The notes: generated by a model from the letters alone, not told the origin. Shown: positions 45,080-57,491, counted from the first letter of the stretch. The stretch is 64,000 nucleotides of DNA from Babylonia areolata (GCF_041734735.1 NC_134882.1:27334199-27398198); one strand, 5' to 3'. Translations and numbers: made by a program.

Positions 45080-45620
45080 AATGATGATGAATGATATGGA
45101 TACTTATACAGCGCCTATCCTCAGTCAGAGACCAAGCTCTAAGCACCACCATACAAAGTCGGGGTCATTTGCGCAACAGGCTGTCTACCTGGGTAGATCC
45201 AACTGACGGCTGACATTGTGCGCTCATCATTCGTTTCCTGTGTCATTCAGTCAGATATCAGGCACTCACACATACACACTCAGACAGACATGTAGCGTTT
45301 TATATGCATGACTGTTTTGTTTATTTACCCCGCCATGTGGGCAGCCATACTATTTTTGAGGGTGTGCATGTTGGGTATGTTCTTGTTTCTGTAACCCACT
45401 GAATGCTGACATGGATTACAGGATCTTTATATGTGTATTTGATCTTCTGCGTGAGTATACATATGAAGGGTGTTCAGACACTAGCAGGTGCACATATGGG
45501 GATCAGAAAAATCTTCACTCCTTACCCTCCAGGTGCCATTACAGTGATTCGAACCCGGGACCCGGACCCTCAGATTGAAAGTCCAACGCTTTAACCACTC
45601 AGCTATTTCGCTGGTCATCT
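45080..45620 (-). mobile_element. tRNA-headed SINE, minus strand (copy of 23904 family)
   Basis: Left end GGATACTTATACAGCGCCTA, right end the tRNA-like head in reverse (GATTCGAACCCGGGACCC, CCAACGCTTTAACCACTC). It lacks the insert seen in the 23904 copy and so shows the uninterrupted arrangement. Confidence 0.82.
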
Positions 45621-45634
45621 TCTTTTATCCTGTA

Positions 45635-46030
45635 GTACGGCGAACTCCAACATGCCAAGCGCTCCCATGGAGGCCAAAAGAAGTGCTTCAAAGACACTCT
45701 GAAAGCTTCTCTGAAGGCCTTCAACATCAGCCATGACACGCGGGAGCTGAATGCAATGGACAGACCAAAGTGGCATTCAGCTGTCCACAAAGGCGCCAAA
45801 TCCTGTGAGGCCAACAGAACCACTGCTGCAGAGCAATGCAGACAGGCCAGGAAAAGCAGTGCCAGCAAGTCCCCGACAGCCGCCACCATCCCCTGTCCAC
45901 ACTGCGTCAGAACCTTCCGGGCGCAGATTGGCCTGACCAGTCATCTGCGCACCCACAGAGCCCAACCCAACCACCCCCAGGATGACTAGATGGTCCTCGT
46001 TGATCCCGACGGACGAACCACACAGTCTCC
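45635..46030 (+). mobile_element. LINE ORF2 C-terminus with C2H2 finger and 3' end
   Basis: An open frame from 45637 to the stop at 45987-45989 encodes KRSHGGQKKCFKDTLKASLK, CEANRTTAAEQCRQARK and ends in a C2H2-like CPHCVRTF...HLRTHR. This is the pattern of the RT-protein end of a non-LTR element common in molluscs, not a host zinc-finger gene. A 5'-truncated insertion beginning 15 bp after a SINE head. Its tail GATGGTCCTCGTTGATCCCG matches, antisense, the insert in the SINE at 24033-24105. Confidence 0.7.
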
Positions 46031-46624
46031 CACAGAAGGGACACCACTGATGACCTGCCGTCCAGTTCCCTCTGTTCCTGTCTCTCTTCGTTGTCTTTTT
46101 CAAGACGTCAACCAGTGTCTGACCTGTTCTCATTTTCTGAGATTTTGTCCAACCTTGTCTTTTTGTCCAGCCTCGTCTTTTTGTCCAACCTTGTCTTTTT
46201 CTGCCTGCTTTCCTTCTCCGTCCTTGCACAGTGCCGTGCAGGACTGTCTTGGCATGCCCTGCTGATCATGAGATGTGCCCATACCGCTTCAGTACGCGTT
46301 TTTTTTCACTGTGGTCTGGCAGACCTTCAGTTCCTTTGAAGATATGATCACAGTGAACAGGTTAGGTTTAATTTCAATGTCCACATCCCTCCCCGCCCCT
46401 CCAACTCTCGTCCACATGAACATGATGGGGCTAATACCTCAGGTCAGTGTGTGAGGGATTGTATTATATTGAATCATGTTTTTTTGTGACATCAGATTTG
46501 AATTTTCCCCATGTGAAATTTGGGTTGCTGTCCCTGGGAAGAGCACATTGCCACAATGTAGTGGCACCTTTTTTCTTCCCAGTCGGCAATTGTTTTTTGT
46601 TTTGTTTTCTTACTTTCAAAAGTT
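46031..46624 (+). other. Intron 21 middle with a SINE fragment
   Basis: CT-rich sequence. A minus-strand SINE 3' fragment lies at about 46480-46600 (CCATGTGAAATTTGGGTTGC, then CTGGGAAGAGCACATTGCCA). No gene. Confidence 0.55.
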
Positions 46625-47889
46625 ATGTTGCAGTATTTACCTGGACCTGTGTCTGTCTGTTGCAGTATTACCTGTGTCTGTATTACCTGTGTCTGTCTGT
46701 TGCAGTATTACCTGGACCTGTCCGTATGTTGCAGTATTACCTATGTCTGTCTGTTGCAGTATTACCTGGACCTGTCTGTCTGTTGCAGTATTACATGTGT
46801 CTGTCTGTTACAGTATTACCTGGACCTGTCTTGTCTGTTGCAGTATTACCTGTGTCTGTCTGTTGCAGTATTACCTGTGTCTGTCTGTTGCAATATTACC
46901 TGTGTCTGAATGTTGCAGTATTACCTGTGCCTGTCTGTTGCAGTATTACCTGGATCTGTCTGTATGTTATAGTATTACCTGTGCCTGTCAATGTTGCATT
47001 ATTACCTGTGTCTGTCTGTTGCAGTATTACCTGTGCCTGTCTGTTGCAGTATTACCTGGATCTGTCTGTATGTTATAGTATTACCTGTGCCTGTCAATGT
47101 TGCATTATTACCTGTGTCTGTCTGTTGCAGTATTACCTGTGTCTGTCTGTTGCAGTATTACCTGGATCTGTCTGTATGTTGCAGTATTACCTGTGTCTGT
47201 ATGTTGCAGTATTACCTGTGCCTGTCAATGTGGCAGTATTACCTGTGTCTGTCTGTTGCAGTATTACCTGTGTCTGAATGTTGCAGTATTACCTGTGTCT
47301 GAATGTTGCAGTATTACCTGTGTCTGTGTGTTGCAGTATTACCTGTGTCTGTGTGTTGCAGTATGTCTGTGTGTTGTAGTATTACCTGTGTCTGTGTGTT
47401 GCAGTATGTCTGTGTGTTGTAGTATTACCTGTGTCTGAATGTTGCAGTATTACCTGTGTCTGTGTGTTGCAGTATGTCTGTGTGTTGTAGTATTACCTGT
47501 GTCTGTGTGTTGCAGTATGTCTGTGTGTTGTAGTATTACCTGTGTCTGAATGTTGCAGTATTACCTGTGTCTGTGTGTTGCAGTATTACCTGTGTCTGTG
47601 TGTTGTAGTATTACCTGTGTCTGTGTGTTGTAGTATTACCTGTGTCTGTGTGTTGTAGTATTACCTGTGTCTGTATGTTGTAGTATTACCTGTGTCTGAA
47701 TGTTGCAGTATTACCTGTGTCTGTGTGTTGCAGTATTACCTGTGTCTGTGTGTTGTAGTATTACCTGTGTCTGTGTGTTGTAGTATTACCTGTGTCTGTA
47801 TGTTGTAGTATTACCTGTGTCTGTGTGTTGCTGTATTACTTATGTCTGTATGTTGTAGTATTACCTGAATGTGTGTCTGTATATTGTAG
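46625..47889 (+). repeat. 25-bp minisatellite copying the exon 22 splice site and first codons
   Basis: About 48 units of (T)GTTGCAG|TATTACCTG plus TGTCTGTGT or similar. Exon 22 begins TATTACCTGGATCTG after ATTGTAG, so the exon start is the last unit. Some left-hand units (46700-47200) even carry TATTACCTGGATCTGTCTG or GGACCTGTCTG, closer to the exon than the consensus unit. Exact GTTGCAG or GTTGTAG acceptors precede nearly every unit. Confidence 0.95.
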
Positions 47890-48639
47890 TATTACCTGGA
47901 TCTGAGCTCTCCCTACCTGAAGCTGGAGGATGAAGGAGAGGGGGGCGTGGACCCAGCCCTGGATGCTGACGGCTACCTGCGCATGTCCACCTCCTCCGAC
48001 CAGACCCCCGCCTCCCCCACCTCCCCCACCACCACCCTGCCCGCCGTGCCAGAGGAAGGGGGTGGAGGGAAGCCACACTACATCAACCAGCGCAACTTTC
48101 CCCGGGAGAGAGGGTCAGACATGGAGATGCAGCCCCTGCTGTCCACCAGCACTGCAGGGGAGAGACGCAGCTCCGTGCCAGATGAGGAAGCGCCCAGGGT
48201 GAGGCCCGGCTCAGTGCCGGGGGACGGGGAGGCTGCCAGGTCCCGACGGAGCTCAGTGCCGGAGGAGATGGCTCCGGGCTTTGTGAAGCCTGACTCCCCC
48301 CCGAGGCGGGAGGTGCAGACGCGGGCAGAGGTCCACCAGCCTGATGACAGTGACAGCGGCCACTCCAGCAGCTACGCCCCGGGGACCTCCCCCAGTGACC
48401 ATGCTGGATACCTCCTGCCCAAGGCCTATGAGGCAGCCGCCGGTGCTGCCAGCAGCGCGGGGGGACCGGAGGTGGCGGAGGGGGGTGAGGGGGTGGTGGA
48501 GGAGAAGGACTTGAGGGACTCGGTGTTCAGCAGCCTTCCCCCGGACACGGTGTTTTCAGACTACCACTTCAACAACTACCCCCCGCCGGACTATCGCATG
48601 GTGGTGGAGGAGGGGGATCAGCAAGAGCTGCCTGTGTAG
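47890..48639 (+). CDS. RTK exon 22: C-terminal signalling tail and stop
   Basis: 750 nt, phase 0, ending TAG at 48637-48639. It starts YYLDLSSPYLKLED after the ATTGTAG acceptor. The tail is hydrophilic, GC-rich and low in predicted order (S, P, E, G rich). Visible tyrosine motifs are GYLRM (YxxM, the p85/PI3K SH2 type), HYINQ (YxN, the GRB2 type), GYLLP, DYHFN and DYRMV. RRSSVP occurs twice (basophilic kinase-type serine sites). Binding partners are inferred from motif only. Confidence 0.94.
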   Translation, partial: YYLDLSSPYLKLEDEGEGGVDPALDADGYLRMSTSSDQTPASPTSPTTTLPAVPEEGGGGKPHYINQRNFPRERGSDMEMQPLLSTSTAGERRSSVPDEEAPRVRPGSVPGDGEAARSRRSSVPEEMAPGFVKPDSPPRREVQTRAEVHQPDDSDSGHSSSYAPGTSPSDHAGYLLPKAYEAAAGAASSAGGPEVAEGGEGVVEEKDLRDSVFSSLPPDTVFSDYHFNNYPPPDYRMVVEEGDQQELPV

Positions 48640-49600
48640 GTGAATGGTGAACCACTTTCTGTGCAGGGTGGACTGCCTTCGGCGTCGTGGTTCTTTTCTG
48701 GGTGCCGGTGGCCAGCTTCCTGAAGACAGGGAGAGTGTGCACTTGTCCTGCCCTGTCATGTCAGTCTTTCTGAAGATAGCACCACCTCCACCACTGCCCA
48801 GTGTGTACAGTGTGTGAGTGTGTGTGAGAGAGAGGGGCTTGGAGCGTCACACTGTCACAGCCCATGAATGTGTTGCAGAAGTCACCAGACAGTGGTGGGA
48901 GTGTGTGTGTGAGAGAGGGGCTTGGAGCGTCACACTGTCACAGCCCATGAATGTGTTGCAGAAGTCACCAGACAGTGGTGTGAGTGTGTGTGTGAGAGAG
49001 GGGCTTGGAGCGTCACACTGTCACAGCCCATGAATGTGTTGCAGAAGTCACCAGACAGTGGTGGGAGTGTGTGTGTGAGAGAGGGGCTTGGAGCGTCACA
49101 CTGTCACAGCCCATGAATGTGTTGCAGAAGTCACCAGACAGTGGTGGGAGTGTGACATGGGCAAGACAGGGCGTGTGGGGCTGTGCCGTGTCTGGCAGCA
49201 TGAAGTGTGTTTACAGGTGGCTGTGTGTTTCTGTGACTGAAGATGAGAGGTTTGCTGGGCGGGGTGAGACCAACAGGAGAGTGCCTGTCACAGGCTCACA
49301 GCTACCCAGCACTCTTGTCCTTTCAGTGCATGGATTCCAGCATGCATGGATTTCAGTCCACAACACACACAGCAGCAGGCTGGATTTATTAAACAAGTGG
49401 CTGTGAAAAAAACAGCAACACATTTTATACTTCTTTTAGGTGCCTGTTGAGTTTGGAAACAGCAAAACAGGAGTACTTGCTTATTCAAGTGCCTTTGGGT
49501 TATAGCATATCTGAATTAACACAGAGTGCAGTGTTCAGGTGCCTGTTGGTTTAAGGACCAGCAAAGCAGTGGGTGATTAGGACAGAGAATAGAATAAAAT
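48640..49600 (+). other. Presumed 3' UTR of the RTK gene, with candidate poly(A) signals
   Basis: Non-coding sequence after the stop. AATAAA hexamers occur at 49593-49598 and 49981-49986; either could serve, and nothing here decides between them. Confidence 0.4.
48815..49155 (+). repeat. 83-bp tandem repeat, four copies, in the presumed 3' UTR
   Basis: Unit with GAGAGAGGGGCTTGGAGCGT and CACACTGTCACAGCCCATGA, 83-bp spacing (for example 48922 and 49005), almost identical copies. Contains GTGTTGCAG|AAGTC, another acceptor-like motif. Confidence 0.93.
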
Positions 49601-52600
49601 AGAATATGTCTTCACTGCCAAGTCTGTCACTGACCAGAGAGAGGAAAACCCACAGAACAAGCAGCTATGTGTGAGAGAAAGAAAGGGAATTTGAACTGTC
49701 TGATGCACTGTTGTTGTCATAGAATATATGAGTTCAACATATTTGTTTTAATGGCATTGAAAGTTTTATAGATTTATAGTTTTATAGATTGATGAACAGG
49801 TCCATACGTTTATTACAAGTCCCAATGACAAGTGTTTCACGAAACTTAGCATCTGGGGTGTTTTGGTGTAACTGGATGTAAACTGTGTGGCCCAGTGGCT
49901 GAATCAGGCTGATGTAAATGGAGGAGTAATTCAAAGGTAAATGTTTGCTGAAACAAAAACAGAACACACATATGTCAGATAATAAATAACAACCAAGACT
50001 TTAAGGTTATTGACAAAAATCGTTACTTCATTTTTTGTTTCATTTTCTGGAAGAGAACAGTGTGATGTTAATATGAATGAGATGTAACAGATGCTGCAGA
50101 TGTTTTATTATGTGCATAAGATTTTGTGGATGGTTTGACAGTATTGATTGAATACATGAAAATGATCTTTTTTAGGTCAATATTTATCAAGTTGGGGAAC
50201 ATGAAAAAAAAGAAGCCATTATTCAGTGTAAAGTCTGTTATAGAATAGATTTTAAAATCACCTTTTAAATTAATGGAACAGTATGTTGTCAGCTAACTGT
50301 GCTTAAGTAAGCAGACTTTCACATGCTTTTATTCTCCAAAGAAGCCCAGTTACTGAAAATAACACCGACAGAAAATTAATCTTTCACACATCAAACAAAA
50401 CAAAACAAAAACTGTAATGTGGATGATTTTTTACTTCTTCAGTGAGAGAGAAGTTTCACAGAATTACATCTTGAACTCTCCAAATTTGTCGTTTACATCG
50501 CAGGTATATATTTAAAAAAAATGAATTATTAATAGATAAATAAATAAGAATCCAATTACTGTGCACTGAAGATCATATGAAACCAAAGGTAACTTGGCCA
50601 GAAATATAGAATATTGTTTATTGTGTGAATGATAAATGTCACAGTAGTTTCTCTGGAGCTGCACCAGCCTTTCTGGGAGTCCTTTTTCTGGTCAGGTACA
50701 GCCGGATGGTTACAAACTGGTTGTCAAGATGCAAATGAATGTAATCTTTTTGGGGAATGGAGGATACACATTGACACAATAACAACACCGTGTAGAGCAG
50801 GATTGTCGATGAGCAACTACTGTTCCACTGCAATAGGCGGCAATACAAGGGCATCCAGGAGTCATGACCTGAGCGTGGCCCGCCCCTCTTGAGTGTAAGG
50901 AGTTCAGGGCCGAAACACTTGACTGAGGGGGGCTCCTTCTCTGAAGACCTTGTACTGTCCAGCTCTCCCTAGAGTTTCTTATCACTGTCATGTTCAGGTT
51001 AGTTTGTGCACTCTCAAAAAATAAAATAATAAAAACAAAAAAACAAACAAACAAACAAAAGCAACTCATCTATACATGCACCACCTGCGGCCAAACGTGT
51101 GCTCGGAAGCTGCAAGAGTGTCCACTGATGAGGGCACAAAAAGAATCATCCTCCACAGTTACCAAGAGATAACCATCAGGAAGCAGACACAGCTGAGTGC
51201 TTTGGACTCACTTCGTGTGGAGAAGGATTCGGTTTTGTCTGGTGTTTTGTCGGTGCTTCCTGGACTGCGTGGAGTTGTGTTTGGATACATCATACAGTCA
51301 CATTTCTGAGTGTGCAAAGTATGCGAAAATTAGGGAGAAGCTGAATCGGGGTTTGTTCTTGAAGAATCAGGCCAGGACAGGAGAGTGAGTGAGTTGTCTT
51401 TACCTGTTGATCAACAGTTAGGAATGGAATGATGCTTCATGTAAGTATATAGATCAACAAGTAAAGAAAAAACAACCCTGTTAACTATGATTAGATGACA
51501 GAGAAAAAAACACTGGTGTTACAAAAGAATCTTGCTTCTTTTTTTTTCCTTGAGAAAAAGTCGTATTTGTACTTGTAGTGTGTGTCCTGTGTGCAGTTGT
51601 AAATTTCATGGAAAGAATTATTGCTTTTTACTTGTCATGCATATGACATATACAATATATATGTATATATATATAACTAAAGGTTGGAATGAATACAATG
51701 CATGTGAATAGTTATTACTATATGAATACACAAATTATATTTGTAATTTTGGAGAATGCTGATGTACTTAACTGTGCGTTATTGTGAGGGAGGATCATGT
51801 TGGACGTATTGTGAGGTGCTGGCTGTAGCCCCACAAAGTTATTCTCAGGGCAAAATAATGTTTGTGTGTGTGTGTGCTGATCATGTGACATATACGTACC
51901 CCATGAATGTGCAACAGTCATGTGTGCCTTGTTTGTCCCTACTGATGGATGCAATGCATACAGTATGCACTGGAAAAAATACTCCCTGCGATTCGGTGCT
52001 GAACAGGCCTTGGAACAAAACTTGAGCCATGGCTGCACAATGCTCTGGTCACACACAACAGGAGGTGCATTGTCTTCTCTGCTGGTACAGTTCTCGCATT
52101 GTGTCAGTCAAGGTTTTCACAAGTTATAGGGTTGTGGGGTGTGGGGGGTGTTCGTTTTGAGTCTCTCCCTCCTGTAGTATACACATTGGGTATCTCTGAT
52201 TTGAGATGTCTTTTTTTTTTTTACTATAAAAAGCTGGTTTTTTATATTAAAGAAAAGAAACAAACTCTCTGCTGTGTCTATGAATATGAAAAATATATAA
52301 ATAACCTCAGTCTATGAACGGAAACATTAGATATACTGCATAGATCTGAACAAAGAAAATTGAGCATCAACATTGATCTAAACAAAGAAGTTGATCATCT
52401 ACAATGATCTAAATTAATTTATCATCTAAATTGATTAGAACAAAGAAAGAGATCTGCTAGAGATCTGAGTGCATTATGAGTTATATTGCTTCGTTCCTAG
52501 AATTAGAGCAAACATGTTGTGTAATTGGAATTTCACTGTTGTTAATTTGAACCTTAAAACACAGCTTGACATCATGTCAGGACCTCTCTCATTAAAAAAA

Positions 52601-53486
52601 AAAAAGAGAGAGAAAAAGTTTTATCTATAATGATTGTATGCCACTGATATTTTGTTCTGAGGCATGCAGTTTTGTATTAACAGCTTGTATTAGTTGTAAA
52701 ATGACCAGACTCTAGTCAGTGTTGACAAATCAACAGTTTTGCTGTTCTGTTGGAACTGGTGTTCAATGTTGCTGTATTATTTCCAGAATCTTCCTCCCAG
52801 TTGATGATGCGCTAGATGTGAGTACTTTGTGACCGAATTTTCTTGCATTGATGACTTTCGTCCTGTACGTTATTATGAATACCTGTGAGCTGTATAATTT
52901 TTGTGAGACATATATCTTTGAATGTTCAGCTGTATGTGAAAGGTTTACTGCCGCTTTTGCCTAAGTCACTGACTGAGCATAATAATAATCAGTAGATCAT
53001 GGTCTTTGTTGATGTGTATATATTCATTACCATCATATTTAAATCATTTCCTGCATTGTGCTTTGGAAGTACAGGACATTTTTTTAAATAGTTAAATCAT
53101 ATTTTACTCATCCTGTGTTGATAGTTTATCACATGTTTGAGTATTTTTTTAATATTAACTCTGTGTGTGTGTGTGTGTGTGTAAGACAGGGAGAGATGGG
53201 GGGCAGACAGACAGATGTTTGCCTTAAAGTGATGAGGTCTTGTAAACATCAGGTTTGTGAAGAGTGGTGATATCGTCTTCTCCTAGTTCAGAGGCATGTG
53301 CAGACTTGGCTGTTGCCGCACTCCCCTTAATATGTTGAAGCATGGGAGAACGTGTAATGCTCATTCACATTGATCTTAAAGGTTCTGAAAATGTTTGAGT
53401 TATGGAAACACTAAGACACCCAGCAAATACTTTGCCTTGAGAATGAGTACAGCTGCTTCAGTGGCATGGTAAAAAACAGACAGACA

Positions 53487-53522
<36 letters not shown>

Positions 53523-56204
53523 AAAACTGCTCACCAAGTGTATGTGGGTTGCAACTAGTGATGCAGAACTGACAGAAGTAATGGAATTATGATGGGGAAA
53601 ATTAATTAAATTATAATCAGTGCATGCTGTTTTTTTGTTCTTGTTTGTTTGTTTTAGAAGAACATGATAAGGTTTTTTTTCCATTCATGTGCAGAAGAGG
53701 ATGTTATTCAGAGTTCATATTATCCCTCTCCCAGTTGGTTTCCCTGGAAGCCAGTAATTGATCAGGGAACACTAGATAAAACAGTATTACAACTTAATAA
53801 AGTCCCCCCCGCCCCTTTTTTTTTCGGTTCCTGGTGTATGTTGTGTGTAGGTGTTGAGAAGGAAGTGCATGATATACAGCACAAGATAATCATTGTGAGA
53901 ACTTAGAATCCTACATGTATATGTGTTGATCCCAGGAGTCCGATGCTTGACCACTGCCATTTGGTGTTGTCATTTTGCCGTCATACAGTAGTTGTAGTCC
54001 TCTATATGTTTGTCTATCTATGGATGTTTTTTTTATATTTGTTGTTGGTTTTTAGATTGATTTCGGATCATTCACATTGGTGTTGATGCTTATTTGTGTT
54101 TTTGCTTTTTTGTCTTGAGATAGGGATTTTGTTTGTTCCTAGTCTGGTTATGAGTTTGTTTAATAATTAGTCTGGTCATTTTTGTGCGTGTTTTTTTTTT
54201 TTTTAATCAGGTAGTTTGTACTCATTTCATGATTGTTGTTGCTAGTTTGATGTATTGATTTGATCATTTTGTTTTTTGGTTTCATTTTGCGCCTTGCTTA
54301 AAATGCTGTAGTTATTTTTCTGGTCCAACAGGTGTAAAGGATGTGTCTGTGTGATCACGGAGGAAGATTTGTCAGCAATATTTCCAGCACATAGGCAGCA
54401 GACATTTGAACTGAGATCACCAAGACATTGAGTTCTACTGACTGAATCCAGGTTTGAATCAGCAGAAACAAATTCAGTCCAAAGACAACATGGAGCATCA
54501 GTCTGGTTTTCTTATTGTAGTAGTCATTGTTGTGAATCAGCTCAACTTGTTCATCTTCAGCTCCATTGAGATAAGGAAGTTGTCGCTTGCTTCATTTGTT
54601 TAACAAGGTAATATCTTATTTTAGCTTAGTGGTAGTCCCTTTATTTTGTTAATTTTCAGCAGTCTAGCCCCATCACATATTTTTAATTGATTCAGTTATT
54701 TATCAGTCATTTTGTAAGAAGTCATTTAGAACCAATATCTGCAATGAAGATCTGTGAACATGGATAACACAGATTTGCAGTTGAGGAACTTTTTTGTTGC
54801 TTTACAATGTTGATTCTTCTTCATGAAGTTATTGAGCAGTTTGGTATGATTTAGTCTTTGGAAAGAATCCGACTTAGGAGGTTAACATAGTCTTAGAAAC
54901 TGGATAGATCTGTCAGCAGTAAACAACTGGAAGGGGCTTCCACAACTTAACTTCTGAAAGCAGCCTTTGATATTTTCATTGTAGAATGCAGGGGTTCATT
55001 TTGACAGTTATCTGCCTTGATCTGGGCCAGAGTAAAAGAAATGGCAAAACCAGTCATATATATATTCAACAGTTGTGATAGCTGTTTGTAGTGTCAACAG
55101 TTGTGGCATGTGCCTTGCAGACCATTTCTTTTCCTTCTTCTCCTCCCCCCTTCCCTTTTGGATCAGAATCAGTGGGAATCTCAAAACCAACTTTGTATCA
55201 TCTATTGCGTCTTCAAGTCTTTATCTGTGTCTTGTTTTGCTTGCTGGGAATCCTGATGAGTATCTCTCTGAATGATTGAAGTGCCAGGCGCCTCAGTGAC
55301 TTGGTTTTGAATCAGATGCTCATGAGATTGCCTTCAGGAATTTCATATATCAGTATTTTACAAATTTTATTTACACCACTTGGAGCCTCAGTGGAAGAAA
55401 GTGAGGCGAGAGAGTAATGGTGAATAACTGAAGGTAGACACATGAGCAGCTGTAGATGTAGAAGTGTAATGATCCTCTGCTCTCAAAACACCATACAATG
55501 CAGCAATCAAGATGTGAGAGCATGTGAAGGCAAGGGGGATGGGAATTTTCTTTGCAGGAGCAAAAGTTGTGTGTGGACCATCTTTGACCATGCATGTAAT
55601 CACCAACACAGAACAGTAGGATCATTCAGGTGTATTGTGATTGTACAGTTAAGTTACAAACAAAACTATTATTTTGTACCTGTGCATATATATAGCTCCA
55701 GGTTTTTGTTTTTTTTATGCAAGTGTACGGTTCAGCTACACACAGCAGTGCATTCTGATCACTGCGCTGTATTGTGCAGTGTCTGTACTGAATTGACTCT
55801 GCTGTTGGTGATGTACAAATCATTTTGTAACTGTACTTTATACCATTACTGTGAATATGATGAATAACTCGGAAACCTTGTGTACTTGAAAACTCTGTGT
55901 GTGTGTGTGTGTGCGTGTGTGTGCGAGAGTGAGACGCGAGTATTCTGTAACTTTTCGACACATGATGGAACCAGGTATGTCTACGAACATGACAGAAGAT
56001 GGTGTTCCTCCACAGCTGTCTTCCTCTCCAGTCTACACTGTTTACTGTGGGGAAACACAGAGTGTATTGGGATGTTTATGTGGCAACTTGGTCATTTTGC
56101 TGTCTTCAAATGATTCAGCACTGAATTTGTGGAAAGTGTTGTAGACACTAGACAAGGGCACCTAGAGGTTTGGGTAGATTGTAATCTGCCATGCAGATAT
56201 ATAA
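49601..56204. other. Convergent intergenic region, left part
   Basis: AT-rich sequence without a convincing gene. It holds GT/CA tracts (53162-53184, 53489-53520), AT-rich simple sequence near 51650-51675 and T-rich stretches. At 51075-51175 a fragment (CTTCGQTCARKLQECP in translation) loosely resembles the cysteine motif at a LINE C-terminus, but too weakly to call. Confidence 0.5.
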
Positions 56205-56350
56205 CTGTTAGTTGCAACATATTTCTCTGTATGAAATTTGGGCTGCTCTCCATGGGGAGAATATGTCACCAGTGCAGCGCCACCTTTTATGTGTATAATG
56301 TTCTATCAACGTTGATTTTTCTGCAGAATTTTGCCAGGGAAACCTGCATA
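56205..56350 (-). mobile_element. SINE 3' fragment, minus strand
   Basis: GAAATTTGGGCTGCTCTCCA, GCCACCTTTTATG and TTGATTTTTCTGCAGAATTT match the SINE at 38866 with strong divergence, so an old copy. Confidence 0.6.
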
Positions 56351-57491
56351 TTGATATGTTCATTCAGTTTGTAGACTTCTTGTGGGCAGTTCTCTTCTTC
56401 CATGACTCCAGCAGGGGATGAAGGAAACGTTTACAAATTTGGCTAGGGAGGAGAGAACAGGAAGGAGTGGGTGTGTGGGGTGGGGTGTGTAGGGGGTGGG
56501 GAAGAATCCCCTGGAGTCTGCCTTCCTACCTGAAGGAAGTGGGCTGCAGGTGAGAAGTGAAAGATGGGGACCCCAATGTAACTTGACATGAGGCCTCTCC
56601 TGTCCTTTTGTGTTCGTAAGTTCCTGTCACTTTGGGAGAGAGGAGTGCTCTTTTTTTTCTGATTGATTAAACAAAAATAACAATAATAATCTGCAGCAGT
56701 TGAACATTTAAATCATGCACTGTTATGTCAGAAGGACTTGGTAGTTGGTGAGAACTAAATTGAACTCGATTTCTGTCAAGGTCTAATCAGTCAGATTAAG
56801 TGTGTTAACCACAACAGCCTCCCTGCAGCAGTTGCACATATTAATCATGCACTTTTCAATTTACAACACAAATCACAAAACATGTTGCAGAATGTTTAAT
56901 TATCAAATACATTTATTGTCTGTTTTGTGGAGTGGATGGATAAAAATGAGCTGATATCCTCCTGGTTTCAACTTTCTTTTTTCTTGGCGCCTGCTTAATT
57001 AATTAACCAACTAGATATTAAAACAGGGTCCTCCTAACTTCTCAACAGAAACAATAACATTCCAAGGAGAACTGCAGGACTTGGCATTAAATGCCTTCAA
57101 TGTTCTTTGTATTTCAAACTTATCTCCAGCTTCTTGAAATTTCACACGACTGTCAAACTGTCATGCTGTGTTGGCCAAATTTGCAGCTGAGGCAGAACTA
57201 AAAAGCCCTCGAGCTGAGCCAGTCATGCAATCCATTCAGTATGCTGTTGGCTGTGGAGTGAATAATTGCAGGGCCGTGCCAGAACAAAGGCCTGGGCTGT
57301 TGTACTGCATTCGCCACAAAATAGGACAACAGAGCAAAGCAGCCAGTTTGACAGCAGATTTTAACCACAGAATCTCAAGATGCAATGCCATAAAAATGAA
57401 GCCAATTTTGAGAACAAAACAAAATCATATGGCAAATCACAAGAAATCTGGCTACTGACACCAACACTTCCAAAAGAAAGCTAGGCTGGGT

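Larger units (their letters stand above)
1528..48639 (+). other. Gene span: VEGFR/PDGFR-family receptor tyrosine kinase (5' end outside window)
   Basis: Twenty-two coding exons with GT-AG introns join in consistent phase into 3998 nt: two bases of a split codon, then 1331 codons and TAG. Order of parts (residue numbers in this partial protein): Ig D2 (1-101), D3 (102-209), D4 (210-305), D5 (306-415), D6 (416-571), D7 (572-661), transmembrane helix (about 670-695), juxtamembrane (700-744), split kinase (about 742-1078, insert about 845-915) and tail (1083-1331). The lack of cysteines in D4, the kinase insert and the paired activation-loop tyrosines are hallmarks of class III/V receptors (VEGFR, PDGFR, fly Pvr). 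Such receptors sit in the plasma membrane, bind VEGF/PDGF-type dimers and autophosphorylate. Assignment to VEGFR rather than PDGFR is inference: invertebrates usually carry one ancestral type. Signal peptide and D1 are not in the window. Confidence 0.93.

Noticed and set aside
45635-45989. Host C2H2 zinc-finger gene
   Set aside because: A single finger at the end of a frame with LINE RT-terminal residues, truncated on the left and inside a receptor intron; its 3' end is found as an insertion elsewhere in the window.
50990-51180. LINE C-terminal cysteine motif (CTTCGQTCARKLQECP)
   Set aside because: Suggestive of a non-LTR element end, but too short and diverged to call.
57168-57458. 96-codon ORF
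   Set aside because: No similarity recognised, and the sequence runs into an inverted repeat; not enough support for a gene.
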